From assembly GCA_021821045.1 (NCBI GenBank), contig JAKACW010000014.1, positions 1 to 64,000 of the forward strand: a stretch of DNA of 64,000 nucleotides, given 5' to 3'. The translations under genes were made by a program, and so were the position numbers. The notes below the pieces were generated by a model. It searched no databases. It was not told where the DNA came from and worked only from the letters and a program-made list of their open reading frames with translations. Each line of letters starts with the position of its first letter. The first letter of the stretch is position 1. Source of the DNA: Pseudomonadota bacterium (GTDB taxonomy: Bacteria > Pseudomonadota > Gammaproteobacteria > JAADHS01). Below, one piece after another: positions 39,186 to 47,189 of this stretch.

Positions 39186-40415
39186 TCAATCAGACAGGGC
39201 GTCGGCGAGAATTTCCACCGGGTGAACCACGGCAATCGCGCTGCCGCGGCGGCGTAGTTCGGCTTGCAGGTGCATGGCGCAGCCGATGTTGGCCGAAACG
39301 ATGACGTCGGGCGCCAGGGCCAGGAGCGCGTCGACCGTGTTCTGGGCCAGCGGATCGGCGATTTCCGGGTGGGAAAGCAGGGTGCTGCCGCCCGCGCCGC
39401 AACAAGGTGCACTACGCGGCAGCGCAGTCAATTTAATGCCCGGGATGACCTTGAGCACGTTTTCGGTGATGGCACCTTGTTTCAGTCCGTGGCGCAAGCT
39501 GCACGGCTCGTGGACCGCAACCTTCAAATCTGATTTCACGAACCGGCAGTCCGTTGCGGCCAAGGCTTGCTCCACAAACACCATGAAATCCGTAAACCGC
39601 GTCGTCCATGCCAAAGGCGCGTCCGTGAGCGGCAAGATGGAGGGGTAGAGTTTTACTTGCGACGAACAGCCCGCCGCCAGACTAACGATGGGTGAATCCG
39701 GGTGGTCCGCCGCGAGTTTATCCACCGCGCCGAGATTGCGGGTCATTCCGGGCAGATCGCCTTCGCTCAGGCTCAGCGCGCCGCAGCAGGTCGTTCGTTG
39801 CGGCATCACAACCCCATATCCCAGCCGGTTGAGCAGCGTTTGCGCCGCGGTGACGGTGGCAGGCGCCATGGCCGGGACGACGCAGCCGGGAAACAGCACC
39901 ACCGAACCCTTTGGCCCCTGGCTTGTCACCGGTTCTTGCGGCGCTTTGACCTTGCGTAGGGGGCCGGCGGCGTAGCGAGCGAGCCGTCCCAAGCGACTGG
40001 ACTTGAATCGGCGATTCGGAATCCTTAGCGCCAGTCGCGCAGCAATGCCGACTGCACGCATGGCGAGAGGGTGGCGGCGCATTGATTTCGCCAAGCGCTC
40101 GCCCATGCCGGCCTTTGGTTTTCGGCTCGGTCCGATTAATCGAAACTCCGCCAGCGCCGCGCCGTAGGGCACCTTTGCCGGGCACACGGTTTCGCAGGCG
40201 CGACAGCCCACGCAGCGATCGATGGCGTCCGTGGCATGTTCCGCGTCGCCGAGTTTGTCCGAAATCAATCCTTGCATGAGGGCAATGCGTCCCCGCGGCG
40301 AGTCGCCCTCCCGTTGCGAGATCGGGTAGGTCGGGCAGTGGGGAATGCAAAGCCCACACACCACGCACTGGTCAAGCGACTTCAGTAAATGTTCAGAAGC
40401 GGTGGGAGTATTCAA
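39186..40415 (-). CDS. glcF: GlcF-like (Fe-S)-binding oxidoreductase subunit
   Basis: A 409-aa protein with two [4Fe-4S] ferredoxin motifs (CVVCGLCIPHCPTYP and CVGCRACETVCPAKVP) and two CCG domains (TTCCGALSLSEGD, APCCGAGGS). This is the architecture of the glycolate oxidase Fe-S subunit. The glcD/glcE flavoprotein genes are not adjacent, so the partner dehydrogenase (glycolate, lactate or another 2-hydroxy acid) is unproven. Transcription is divergent from the ferredoxin gene. Confidence 0.8.
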   Translation of the reverse strand: MNTPTASEHLLKSLDQCVVCGLCIPHCPTYPISQREGDSPRGRIALMQGLISDKLGDAEHATDAIDRCVGCRACETVCPAKVPYGAALAEFRLIGPSRKPKAGMGERLAKSMRRHPLAMRAVGIAARLALRIPNRRFKSSRLGRLARYAAGPLRKVKAPQEPVTSQGPKGSVVLFPGCVVPAMAPATVTAAQTLLNRLGYGVVMPQRTTCCGALSLSEGDLPGMTRNLGAVDKLAADHPDSPIVSLAAGCSSQVKLYPSILPLTDAPLAWTTRFTDFMVFVEQALAATDCRFVKSDLKVAVHEPCSLRHGLKQGAITENVLKVIPGIKLTALPRSAPCCGAGGSTLLSHPEIADPLAQNTVDALLALAPDVIVSANIGCAMHLQAELRRRGSAIAVVHPVEILADALSD

Positions 40416-40447
40416 AGAGGGCAGTCCAAGGGCGAAAATGAAACAAC

Positions 40448-40468
40448 TATACTATACTGGCTAGCCAG
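40448..40468. promoter_or_regulatory. divergent promoter region with a 12-bp palindrome
   Basis: Between glcF and the ferredoxin gene are two overlapping TATACT -10-like boxes, followed at once by the perfect palindrome CTGGCTAGCCAG. This arrangement would place a regulator over the ferredoxin transcription start. Confidence 0.4.
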
Positions 40469-40492
40469 CCCTAGCGTGATCGAGTACCGCTT

Positions 40493-40810
40493 ATGTCGTA
40501 CTACAAGCACCATGTTTTTTTCTGCACCAACAAGCGCCACGACGGTCGACCTTGTTGTCAGGATCACGATGCCCAAAATATGCGCGATCACGCCAAAGCA
40601 TTGGTCAAGAATTTGAAACTGGCGGGCAAGGGCAAGGTCCGTGTCAGCAACGCGGGGTGCCTGGATCGTTGCGCCGAAGGGCCGTGCATCGTCGTTTATC
40701 CGGAGGCGGTGTGGTACACCTACGGCAGCGAGGCGGACGTGGAGGAAATCGTCCACGAGCACCTGCAGCACGGCAGAGTCGTTGAGCGACTTAAGTTAAA
40801 AGATAAATAA
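40493..40810 (+). CDS. thioredoxin-like [2Fe-2S] ferredoxin
   Basis: A 105-aa protein with the thioredoxin-like ferredoxin pattern: an N-terminal HHVFFCTNKR cysteine and a second pair within NAGCLDRCAEGPCIVVYPE. It resembles the small ferredoxins (Shethna type) found in many proteobacteria. No partner enzyme is encoded next to it apart from the divergent GlcF-like gene. Several extra cysteines (RPCCQDH) make the exact ligand set uncertain. Confidence 0.85.
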   Translation: MSYYKHHVFFCTNKRHDGRPCCQDHDAQNMRDHAKALVKNLKLAGKGKVRVSNAGCLDRCAEGPCIVVYPEAVWYTYGSEADVEEIVHEHLQHGRVVERLKLKDK

Positions 40811-40910
40811 AACAATAGGTTATTTGTTTAAGACTTGGATGAGCGCCGGGCAGTGGCCATCTCGCGCCAGGTTTTGGCCGCAAAATCATGCGCTCGCCGC
40901 CACGAAGTTC

Positions 40911-40939
40911 TTGAGCGCCGGCACAAACTTAGGTAACAT
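40911..40939 (+). promoter_or_regulatory. promoter of rplM-rpsI
   Basis: TTGAGC and TAACAT are separated by 17 bases and lie about 80 bases before the rplM start, giving a short leader typical of ribosomal protein operons. Confidence 0.5.
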
Positions 40940-41017
40940 TCCCGCTCTTTTGATGCGGGCCAGGCGCACAGCGCCATATTTGTCAGTGGCCCGAGGGATA
41001 TTTTGGGGAACAATGAT

Positions 41018-41446
41018 ATGAAGACCTTTTCTGCGAAACCGGCGGAAGTCAAACGCGATTGGTATGTGGTAGACGCGGCGGGCAAGACGCTGGGTCGCTT
41101 GGCGACTGAAATTGCGCACCGTTTGCGCGGCAAGCATAAAGCGGAGTACACGCCCCACGTCGATACCGGCGACTACATCGTCGTCATCAACGCCAAGGAC
41201 GTCGCCGTCACCGGCAAAAAGGAAACAGACAAGATCTATTACCATCACACGGGTTACATCGGTAACATGAAATCCGCGTCGGTGGAAAAAATGCGAGCAA
41301 CCCATCCCGAGCGCATTCTCGAAATCGCCGTTCAGGGCATGTTGCCGAAGAATCCGCTGGGCCGGGCCATGTTCAAGAAGCTCCGAGTTTATCCGGGCAC
41401 CGAGCATCCGCATGCCTCGCAGCAACCCAAAGCGCTTGAAGTCTAA
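41018..41446 (+). CDS. rplM: Ribosomal protein uL13
   Basis: Large-subunit protein L13 of 142 aa, the same length as in E. coli. [20 protein letters not shown] at the start, [27 protein letters not shown] and [15 protein letters not shown] are diagnostic. The ATG of MKTFSAKP was chosen over the ORF-track start five codons earlier. Confidence 0.98.
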   Translation: MKTFSAKPAEVKRDWYVVDAAGKTLGRLATEIAHRLRGKHKAEYTPHVDTGDYIVVINAKDVAVTGKKETDKIYYHHTGYIGNMKSASVEKMRATHPERILEIAVQGMLPKNPLGRAMFKKLRVYPGTEHPHASQQPKALEV

Positions 41447-41466
41447 TTGAACGGTTAGGTATACAC

Positions 41467-41859
41467 ATGGCAGCAGCACAAAAAGTCATTACGGGTCGGC
41501 GCAAAACGGCAACCGCGCGCGCCATTCTGAAATCCGGCAACGGCAAGTTTGTCATCAACGACAAACCGATCGAGCAATACTTCGGTCGTGAAACCACGCG
41601 AGTGATCGCGCGCCAATCCATCGAAGGTGCCGGAGTAGCAGACCGATTTGACGTCATCATCACAGTAAAGGGCGGCGGCATCACCGGCCAAGCCGGCGCG
41701 ATTCGTCACGCTGTAGCCCGCGCCTTGGTCGCTCAAGACGAAGAGATGCGCAGCAAGATGCGTCAAGGCGGCTTCCTGACCCGCGACGCCCGTGAAGTCG
41801 AGCGTAAGAAAGTCGGCCTGCACAAAGCCCGCCGACGTCCGCAATACTCGAAGCGTTAA
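41467..41859 (+). CDS. rpsI: Ribosomal protein uS9
   Basis: Small-subunit protein S9, 130 aa. It begins [10 protein letters not shown]-like ([16 protein letters not shown]) and ends with the basic tail [11 protein letters not shown] that reaches the decoding centre. It forms the conserved rplM-rpsI pair. Confidence 0.98.
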   Translation: MAAAQKVITGRRKTATARAILKSGNGKFVINDKPIEQYFGRETTRVIARQSIEGAGVADRFDVIITVKGGGITGQAGAIRHAVARALVAQDEEMRSKMRQGGFLTRDAREVERKKVGLHKARRRPQYSKR

Positions 41860-41969
41860 TTTTTCTTCGCATCGGTACCTCGAAACCCAGAAGTCAGGCA
41901 TGGCTTCTGGGTTTTCCGATTATTGAGGCTTGCCATCCCGCAACGGCGACGGCAAACTTCAAGCACCAC

Positions 41970-42043
41970 TGGGGGATCGTCTAGCGGCAGGACTATGGAC
42001 TCTGACTCCATCAACCGTGGTTCGAATCCACGTCCCCCAGCCA
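41970..42043 (+). tRNA. tRNA-Gln (anticodon CUG)
   Basis: The cloverleaf is complete. The acceptor stem TGGGGGA pairs with TCCCCCA, there is a D-arm, and the anticodon stem ATGGA/TCCAT carries the loop CTCTGAC (anticodon CTG). The T-arm contains GGTTCGAATCC, and an encoded CCA end follows one discriminator base. The total is 74 nt. No duplicated 3' end was found nearby that would mark an integration site. Confidence 0.96.
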
Positions 42044-42130
42044 ATTAAAACAACCGGTTAGCAGCCAGTAACTGTGTCCGAGCCCGCTTTGTGTTCCCGA
42101 CTGGGGCTTTCCTGAATTCCCGCCGATACA

Positions 42131-42165
42131 GCGTATAGACATTGGCTATACGCGGTTAATAGAAT
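42131..42165 (+). promoter_or_regulatory. palindromic operator-promoter of the toxin-antitoxin pair
   Basis: A perfect inverted repeat GCGTATAG-N7-CTATACGC overlaps a promoter consisting of TAGACA, 18 bases, and TAGAAT, about 36 bases upstream of the antitoxin ATG. The layout is that expected for autoregulation by a ribbon-helix-helix antitoxin. Confidence 0.65.
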
Positions 42166-42200
42166 ACAGTTACGTCAAATCAGCCACAGCAGGCAACGTC

Positions 42201-42503
42201 ATGACCACTTCAACTGCCAAGCGAGCAACAACAAAAAAAATCGCTCGGGCCAAAAAAGACAAGATGATCAACGTGCGGGTGCAGAGCCACACCAAGGATC
42301 TGTTCGACAAGGCTGCCGATCTGTTGGGAGTCGACACCTCGAGTTTCATCATTGCGACGGTCAGTGAGAAGGCGCAGGAAGTGCTCAAGGAGCACGAGCA
42401 GATCGTGCTGTCGGAACGGGATTTCGCATCGTTTTTAGCGGCGCTGGATAATCCGCCGAAGCCCAATGAAGCATTGCGCAAAGCCGTGAAAAAACACGCC
42501 TAG
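42201..42503 (+). CDS. DUF1778 (TacA-type) antitoxin
   Basis: A 100-aa protein with a Lys-rich N-terminus followed by a ribbon-helix-helix-like segment (KMINVRVQSHTKDLFDKAADLLG). A C-terminal toxin-binding region carries SERDFASFLAALDNPPKPNEAL, which is characteristic of DUF1778 antitoxins. It should bind the palindrome upstream and neutralise the acetyltransferase encoded 11 bases downstream. Confidence 0.88.
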   Translation: MTTSTAKRATTKKIARAKKDKMINVRVQSHTKDLFDKAADLLGVDTSSFIIATVSEKAQEVLKEHEQIVLSERDFASFLAALDNPPKPNEALRKAVKKHA

Positions 42504-42514
42504 GCTCTGGCGCC

Positions 42515-43024
42515 GTGGCCGACCCGCGCGATTTTCTGGTCGAGCGAATTTCTCGCGATCATGTCCGCGCGTCTTTTGATTGCGGAAAAGCGCCGTTAAA
42601 CGAATATCTTCATCGCTACGCGCTGCAAAATGACAAGCGCAACCTGTCGCGAGCATTCGTTGCGATCGACGATAAGAGTCAGGTGTGGGGTTATTTCGCT
42701 ATCAGCGCATCGAGCGTCGCCGCGTCCGCCTTTCCGAAGAGCGCGGTCAAAAATCTTCCAAATTATCCCGTGCCGGTTGCGCTGATCACGCGGCTTGCCG
42801 TAGATAGTGAGATGCGTGGCATCGGTCTTGGAGCGCGATTGCTCGTCGAGGCCTTCAAACGAATCGCGGAAGCCCTCGAGTACCTGGCGGTGCGCGCGGT
42901 GGTGGTCGACGCTCTGGATAATGAGGCACGGCCCTTTTATCGAAAGTACGGCTTTGTGGAATTCGACGATGAGCCGATGAGACTGTTCCTGCCGGTAGAA
43001 ACGGTGCTAGCTGCGCTCAAGTGA
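42515..43024 (+). CDS. GNAT-family toxin (TacT/AtaT-like)
   Basis: Acetyltransferase toxin (169 aa) of the type that acetylates aminoacyl-tRNA and stalls translation. Visible features are ASFDCGKAPLNEYL, the acetyl-CoA loop RLAVDSEMRGIGLGARLL (core MRGIGLG) and the catalytic tyrosine context PFYRKYGFVEF. The start is a GTG with a weak ribosome-binding site, which would keep toxin below antitoxin. The target tRNA is unknown. Confidence 0.87.
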   Translation: MADPRDFLVERISRDHVRASFDCGKAPLNEYLHRYALQNDKRNLSRAFVAIDDKSQVWGYFAISASSVAASAFPKSAVKNLPNYPVPVALITRLAVDSEMRGIGLGARLLVEAFKRIAEALEYLAVRAVVVDALDNEARPFYRKYGFVEFDDEPMRLFLPVETVLAALK

Positions 43025-43130
43025 CAAAGCGCGAAACGGGTCGCCATTTGGATCAAGAAAAATCGGGTTGACAGCGTTTGTCCGTGGCGGGATCTTGAGC
43101 GGGTTACTCACGCCAGACCAGGAGGGTGAT

Positions 43131-43460
43131 ATGGGCCTAACCGAAAAAACATGCGTGCCCTGCCGCGGCGGTATTCCACCGCTGACGCCGCAGGAAGCCA
43201 AAGCCATGATGCCCCAGGTGCCCGAGTGGCAGCTCAACAGTGAGTCCACCAAGCTAGAGCGTAAATTCAAGTTCGCCAATTTCGCCGAGGCGCTGGCGTT
43301 CGTGAACAAGGTCGGCGCGCTGGCGGAGGAGGAAGATCATCATCCGGACATCGCGTTCGGGTGGGGTTACGCCACAGTGGTCTTCTATACCCACAAGATC
43401 AAGGGGCTGCACGAGAACGATTTCATCATGGCGGCGAAGGTCAACGCGCTGTTGGGGTAG
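43131..43460 (+). CDS. pterin-4a-carbinolamine dehydratase
   Basis: PCD/DCoH family enzyme (109 aa) that recycles pterin cofactors, usually for phenylalanine hydroxylase. The active-site motif [22 protein letters not shown] (core DHHPDI) and the C-terminal [13 protein letters not shown] are present. GGAGGG lies seven bases before the chosen ATG ([11 protein letters not shown]). No aromatic hydroxylase gene is adjacent. Confidence 0.92.
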   Translation: MGLTEKTCVPCRGGIPPLTPQEAKAMMPQVPEWQLNSESTKLERKFKFANFAEALAFVNKVGALAEEEDHHPDIAFGWGYATVVFYTHKIKGLHENDFIMAAKVNALLG

Positions 43461-43463
43461 GAA

Positions 43464-43547
43464 ATCACGGAATGATCCGCTCCCGCAGCGGATCGAGTCT
43501 CCACCCCGATGCGGCGCAACGAGGTGGGAGCGGTTTCCTACCGCGAT
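43464..43547 (+). repeat. REP doublet (degenerate A reverse, B forward)
   Basis: An inverted A copy with two mismatches (TCACGG for TCGCGG, CTCCCGC for CTCCCAC) is followed by an intact B copy. It occupies the gap between the PCD gene and ubiD and begins just past the PCD stop. Confidence 0.8.
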
Positions 43548-43603
43548 TCTTCGCGATTCGGCCGCGGCCCGCGTTTTTGCTATGCTGCACGCGGGAGGGC
43601 GCC

Positions 43604-45067
43604 GTGTATCAGGATCTGCGTGATTTTCTAAAGCTACTCGAACGTTCAGGCGAGCTGAAGCGCGTCAACGTCGACGTCAATCCGCATCTGGAAATGACCG
43701 AGATTTGCGACCGCGTGTTGCGCGCCGACGGTCCGGCGTTGTTGTTCGAACGTCCGACCGGCCACACAACGCCCGTTCTGGCCAATTTGTTCGGCACCAC
43801 CAAACGCGTTGCCCTCGGCATGGGCCAAGAATCGGTCGAAGCGCTGCGCGACGTGGGGCGCTTGCTGGCGTTTCTCAAGGAACCCGAACCGCCGCGCGGC
43901 TTCAAGGATGCGTTGGACAAATGGCCGGTGTTCAAGAATGTACTGAACATGGGGCCGAAGGTGATCAGCCGTCCGCCGTGCCAGGAAGTCGTGCTGCGCG
44001 GCAGCGAGGTGGATCTGTCCCGCTGGCCGATTCAGACCTGCTGGCCGGGCGATGCGGGGCCGTTGATCACCTGGGGATTGGTGATTACCAAGGGTCCGCA
44101 CAAGGAACGGCAGAATCTCGGCATCTATCGCCAGCAAGTCATCGGGCCGAATAAAGTCATCATGCGTTGGTTGGCCCATCGCGGCGGCGCGCTGGATTTT
44201 AGAGAGTGGCAAGCGAAGCATCCCGGCGAACCGTTTCCGGTGAGCGTTGCGCTGGGTGCCGATCCGGCGACAACATTGGGCGCCGTTACGCCGGTGCCTG
44301 ATACCTTGTCGGAATACGCTTTCGCCGGCTTGTTGCGCGGATCGAAAACCGAGGTGGCGAAATGCGTAACCAATGAGTTGCAGGTGCCCGCCACCGCCGA
44401 GATCGTGCTCGAAGGCGTCATTCATCCCGGCGAAATGGCCGACGAAGGGCCTTTCGGCGATCACACCGGCTATTACAACGAAGTCGATCGCTTTCCCGTC
44501 TTCACCATCGAAGCGATCACTCACCGCCGCGATCCGATCTATCACAGCACCTACACCGGCCGCCCGCCCGATGAGCCGGCCGTGCTGGGCGCGGCTTTGA
44601 ATGAAGTGTTCGTGCCGATTCTGCAAAAGCAGTTTCCGGAAATCGCGGATTTTTACTTGCCGCCGGAAGGCTGCTCCTATCGCCTTGCGGTGGTGAGCAT
44701 GAAGAAGCAGTATCCCGGTCACGCCAAGCGGGTAATGCTGGGCATCTGGTCGTTCCTGCGTCAGTTCATGTACACGAAGTTTGTGATCGTGACGGATGAT
44801 GACATCAACATTCGGGATTGGAAGGATGTGATCTGGGCCATGACCACCCGCATGGATCCAGCGCGCGATACGGTGATAATCGAGAACACACCGATTGATT
44901 ATTTGGATTTCGCATCGCCGGTGTCCGGTTTGGGTTCGAAAATCGGCTTCGACGCCACCAACAAGTGGCCGGGGGAAACGACGCGGGAATGGGGCAAGCC
45001 CATTGCGATGACGCCGGAAGTGCGCCGACGCATCGATGAAATGTGGGCGAAGCTGGGCATTTCATAG
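43604..45067 (+). CDS. ubiD: UbiD, 4-hydroxy-3-polyprenylbenzoate decarboxylase
   Basis: prFMN-dependent decarboxylase of ubiquinone synthesis, strongly similar to E. coli Ubi[64 protein letters not shown] and [13 protein letters not shown]. The start is a GTG with GGGAGG upstream (487 aa). The track ORF extends into the REP region. The cofactor-making ubiX is not in the window. The last base of its TAG stop is the first base of a REP. Confidence 0.95.
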   Translation: MYQDLRDFLKLLERSGELKRVNVDVNPHLEMTEICDRVLRADGPALLFERPTGHTTPVLANLFGTTKRVALGMGQESVEALRDVGRLLAFLKEPEPPRGFKDALDKWPVFKNVLNMGPKVISRPPCQEVVLRGSEVDLSRWPIQTCWPGDAGPLITWGLVITKGPHKERQNLGIYRQQVIGPNKVIMRWLAHRGGALDFREWQAKHPGEPFPVSVALGADPATTLGAVTPVPDTLSEYAFAGLLRGSKTEVAKCVTNELQVPATAEIVLEGVIHPGEMADEGPFGDHTGYYNEVDRFPVFTIEAITHRRDPIYHSTYTGRPPDEPAVLGAALNEVFVPILQKQFPEIADFYLPPEGCSYRLAVVSMKKQYPGHAKRVMLGIWSFLRQFMYTKFVIVTDDDINIRDWKDVIWAMTTRMDPARDTVIIENTPIDYLDFASPVSGLGSKIGFDATNKWPGETTREWGKPIAMTPEVRRRIDEMWAKLGIS

Positions 45068-45290
45068 TGGGAGCGGTTTCCTACCGCGATTCTTCGCTCG
45101 ACTCGCCGTCACAGCCGATTCCATCGCGGAATGATCCGCTCCCACCGTGCAAGATCTCGTTCCGCTGTGGGAGCGGTTTCCTACCGCGATTCTTCGCTCG
45201 ACTCGCCGTCACAGTCGATTCGATCGCGGAATGATCCGCCCCCACCGTGCAAGATCTCGTTCTGCCGTGGGAGCGGTTTCCTACCGCGAT
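45067..45290 (+). repeat. tandem REP array with exact 100-bp period
   Basis: Three B-forward copies start exactly 100 bases apart and alternate with two A-reverse copies. The spacers (for example TCTTCGCTCGACTCGCCGTC and CCGTGCAAGATCTCGTTC) are almost identical between units. The array runs from the ubiD stop into the 3' end of the convergent epimerase gene. Confidence 0.93.
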
Positions 45291-46174
45291 TGCGGTGATT
45301 CCGCCAACGCCGCCGCCACGCCGGTTTTTAGATCCCCATAACGCAGCGTTAATCCCAATTCCCGCAGCAACTTGTCACTGCTGACCCGCCGCGATTCGGT
45401 CAAATACGACAGCATCCCCGGCGAAATTCGAGTCTTCGCTTCATCCCAAGAGATGCGGGGCGGTCGCTGTAAACCGGCGGCATCGGCCACCACATCCATA
45501 TAGGCCGCCATGCTGACCGGTCGATTGCTGCTGACGTTGTAAATCGCTCCGCGCGGCGCACGTTCGGCGGCGGCGATGCAGATATCCACCAGATCGTCGG
45601 CTTGGATGACATTGACATAACTCGGATGCGCGCTGTCCTCCACGATGGGTTCGCCGCGCTGCAGTCGTGCCAGCGGTAATTTGTCCGGCCCGTAGATGCC
45701 GCTGACCCGCAGCACCACATGCCGCATGGGGGGATGCTGTTCCGCGTAATTTTTCAGTGCAGCTTCGGCCGCGACCCGGCGCTTGGCTCGCTCCGTTTCT
45801 GGATTGACGGGCGACTCTTCGGTTACCATTTGCCCTTTGCTGTCGCCGTAAACCCCGGTGGTGCTTATATATATGAGCGCATGGGGCGCAACGGTCAGCG
45901 CGCCGAGGAAGTGCGTCATGCGCGGGTCCGTCACGCCTTCGGTCGGCGGCGGGGCGAGATAAAACACCGCGGTGTCGGCGGTTACGGGAAGATCGGCCAG
46001 GCTGCTTGGTTGATCGAGATCGCCTTGCCACGCGGCAATTCCGAGGCCTTGCGCCGCCGCGATGCCATCGGCGCTGCGGGTGAGGGCGGCCACATGCCAA
46101 TCGGCGGCGCGCAGACGGCGGGCCATCCGGCGGCCAATATAGCCAAAACCAATGATCAACGCGTTGCGAGGCAT
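45281..46174 (-). CDS. NAD-dependent epimerase/dehydratase (SDR) family protein
   Basis: Extended SDR-like protein of 297 aa with the nucleotide-binding IIGFGYIGRRMARRL motif at the N-terminus and YISTTGVYGDSKGQ (Ser/Tyr region) in the middle. Further segments are LRVSGIYGPDKLPL and VIQADDLVDICI. The Lys of the usual YxxxK is not obvious, and the substrate is unknown. The final residues SPQSR and the TAG stop are encoded inside the last REP copy, so the original C-terminus has probably been replaced. Start: ATG of MPRNALII. Confidence 0.85.
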   Translation of the reverse strand: MPRNALIIGFGYIGRRMARRLRAADWHVAALTRSADGIAAAQGLGIAAWQGDLDQPSSLADLPVTADTAVFYLAPPPTEGVTDPRMTHFLGALTVAPHALIYISTTGVYGDSKGQMVTEESPVNPETERAKRRVAAEAALKNYAEQHPPMRHVVLRVSGIYGPDKLPLARLQRGEPIVEDSAHPSYVNVIQADDLVDICIAAAERAPRGAIYNVSSNRPVSMAAYMDVVADAAGLQRPPRISWDEAKTRISPGMLSYLTESRRVSSDKLLRELGLTLRYGDLKTGVAAALAESPQSR

Positions 46175-46257
46175 GCGGAGGCGTCCCAGTTCGTGCGTTG
46201 ATTTTACCCCTGTTTCGCAACCGCAGGGCCCATTGAATTCAGACCGCGAGGAGCGCC

Positions 46258-46974
46258 GTGGCACAGCCAGGCCCATCACAAATCGACGCGACCATCGAAT
46301 CGCTGGACTTTCCCGCCGCGGATGTGGCCCGGCTGATCGTTCGGCCGTCTCGATCCGAAGCGTTTCCGTTTCGCGCCGGACAGTACGCGGAACTCGATCT
46401 GGGCGATGGCGTGTCGCGCAGCTTTTCCATCGCCTGCGCGCCGAACGCCGACGGCCGATTGGAGTTTCACATCCGCGTGATGGGCGCGGATTTGGAAGCG
46501 GCCATCGGTTTGCTGAAGGTCGGCGGAACGATCGCCGTCGCCGGCCCCCAAGGCCTGTTGGCGTTGCATGCCGACGGTCGGCCGATGATCATGGTGGCCG
46601 GCGGCACCGGCTTCGCGCCCATCAAAGCCCTCACTGAGCAATACCGCCATGAGCGTCTCGCGACCCCGCTTCATTTGTATTGGGGCGCGCGATCGCGGGA
46701 GGATCTTTACCTCGCCAGCCTGGCCGAGCAGTGGGTACGCGCCATGCCCCAATTTCGCTACACACCCGTTCTTTCTGCCCCCAAACCGGCCGACGGTTGG
46801 TCAGGCCGTACCGGCTGGGTCCACGACGCCGTCATGGCCGATTACACCCGGCTCGATGAGCTTGACCTCTACGCCGCCGGCCCGCCGCAAATGATCGTCG
46901 CCTTGCGCGACGCGGCGCTGGCAAAGGGACTGCCGCCAAAGCGGTTCTTCTCGGATTTCGCGGCGCTAGACTGA
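46258..46974 (+). CDS. NAD(P)H-flavin reductase (Fre-like)
   Basis: Ferredoxin-reductase-fold protein (238 aa). RAGQYAELDL and RSFSIACAP bind flavin, and VAGGTGFAPIKAL and YAAGPPQMI bind NAD(P)H. It lacks an Fe-S domain. In many proteobacteria such a reductase lies next to ubiD and may supply reduced flavin for prFMN or other uses. GTG start with GAGGAG upstream; divergent from the epimerase gene. Confidence 0.85.
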   Translation: MAQPGPSQIDATIESLDFPAADVARLIVRPSRSEAFPFRAGQYAELDLGDGVSRSFSIACAPNADGRLEFHIRVMGADLEAAIGLLKVGGTIAVAGPQGLLALHADGRPMIMVAGGTGFAPIKALTEQYRHERLATPLHLYWGARSREDLYLASLAEQWVRAMPQFRYTPVLSAPKPADGWSGRTGWVHDAVMADYTRLDELDLYAAGPPQMIVALRDAALAKGLPPKRFFSDFAALD

Positions 46975-47018
46975 TTGACGCGTGCGACTGTAGTTGGAAA
47001 GTACCGCGGATCGCGGGG

Positions 47019-47055
47019 GCTTTGTACAAAGCGCGTTCGCATTTGTTGCAAATGC
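47019..47055. promoter_or_regulatory. two adjacent palindromes upstream of the porin gene
   Basis: GCTTTGTACAAAGC is a perfect 14-bp palindrome. Seven bases later comes GCATTTG-TTG-CAAATGC, another perfect inverted repeat. They sit 140-170 bases before the porin start in a markedly AT-rich stretch and look like regulator-binding sites; the first could alternatively act as a terminator stem for the flavin reductase gene. Confidence 0.5.
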
Positions 47056-47189
47056 GCAACACAATTGTGACCAGTGTTGCTTTTTAGAAAAAAGTTGTTG
47101 CGTTTTAGTTTTTGTTTGGCTATCTTTCGTTTGTCAGTTGGATTTAGGTCACACGTGTTGACTTTTTGCAACAAATGGAGATGAGAGAG

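Noticed and set aside
41970-42200. tRNA-Gln as an integration site for a genomic island
   Set aside because: No integrase gene and no second copy of the tRNA 3' end were seen in the window.
45067-45290. CRISPR-like array (regular 100-base spacing)
   Set aside because: Both the short repeats and the spacers are nearly identical between units, the repeats alternate in orientation, and no cas genes are present. It is a tandem REP array.
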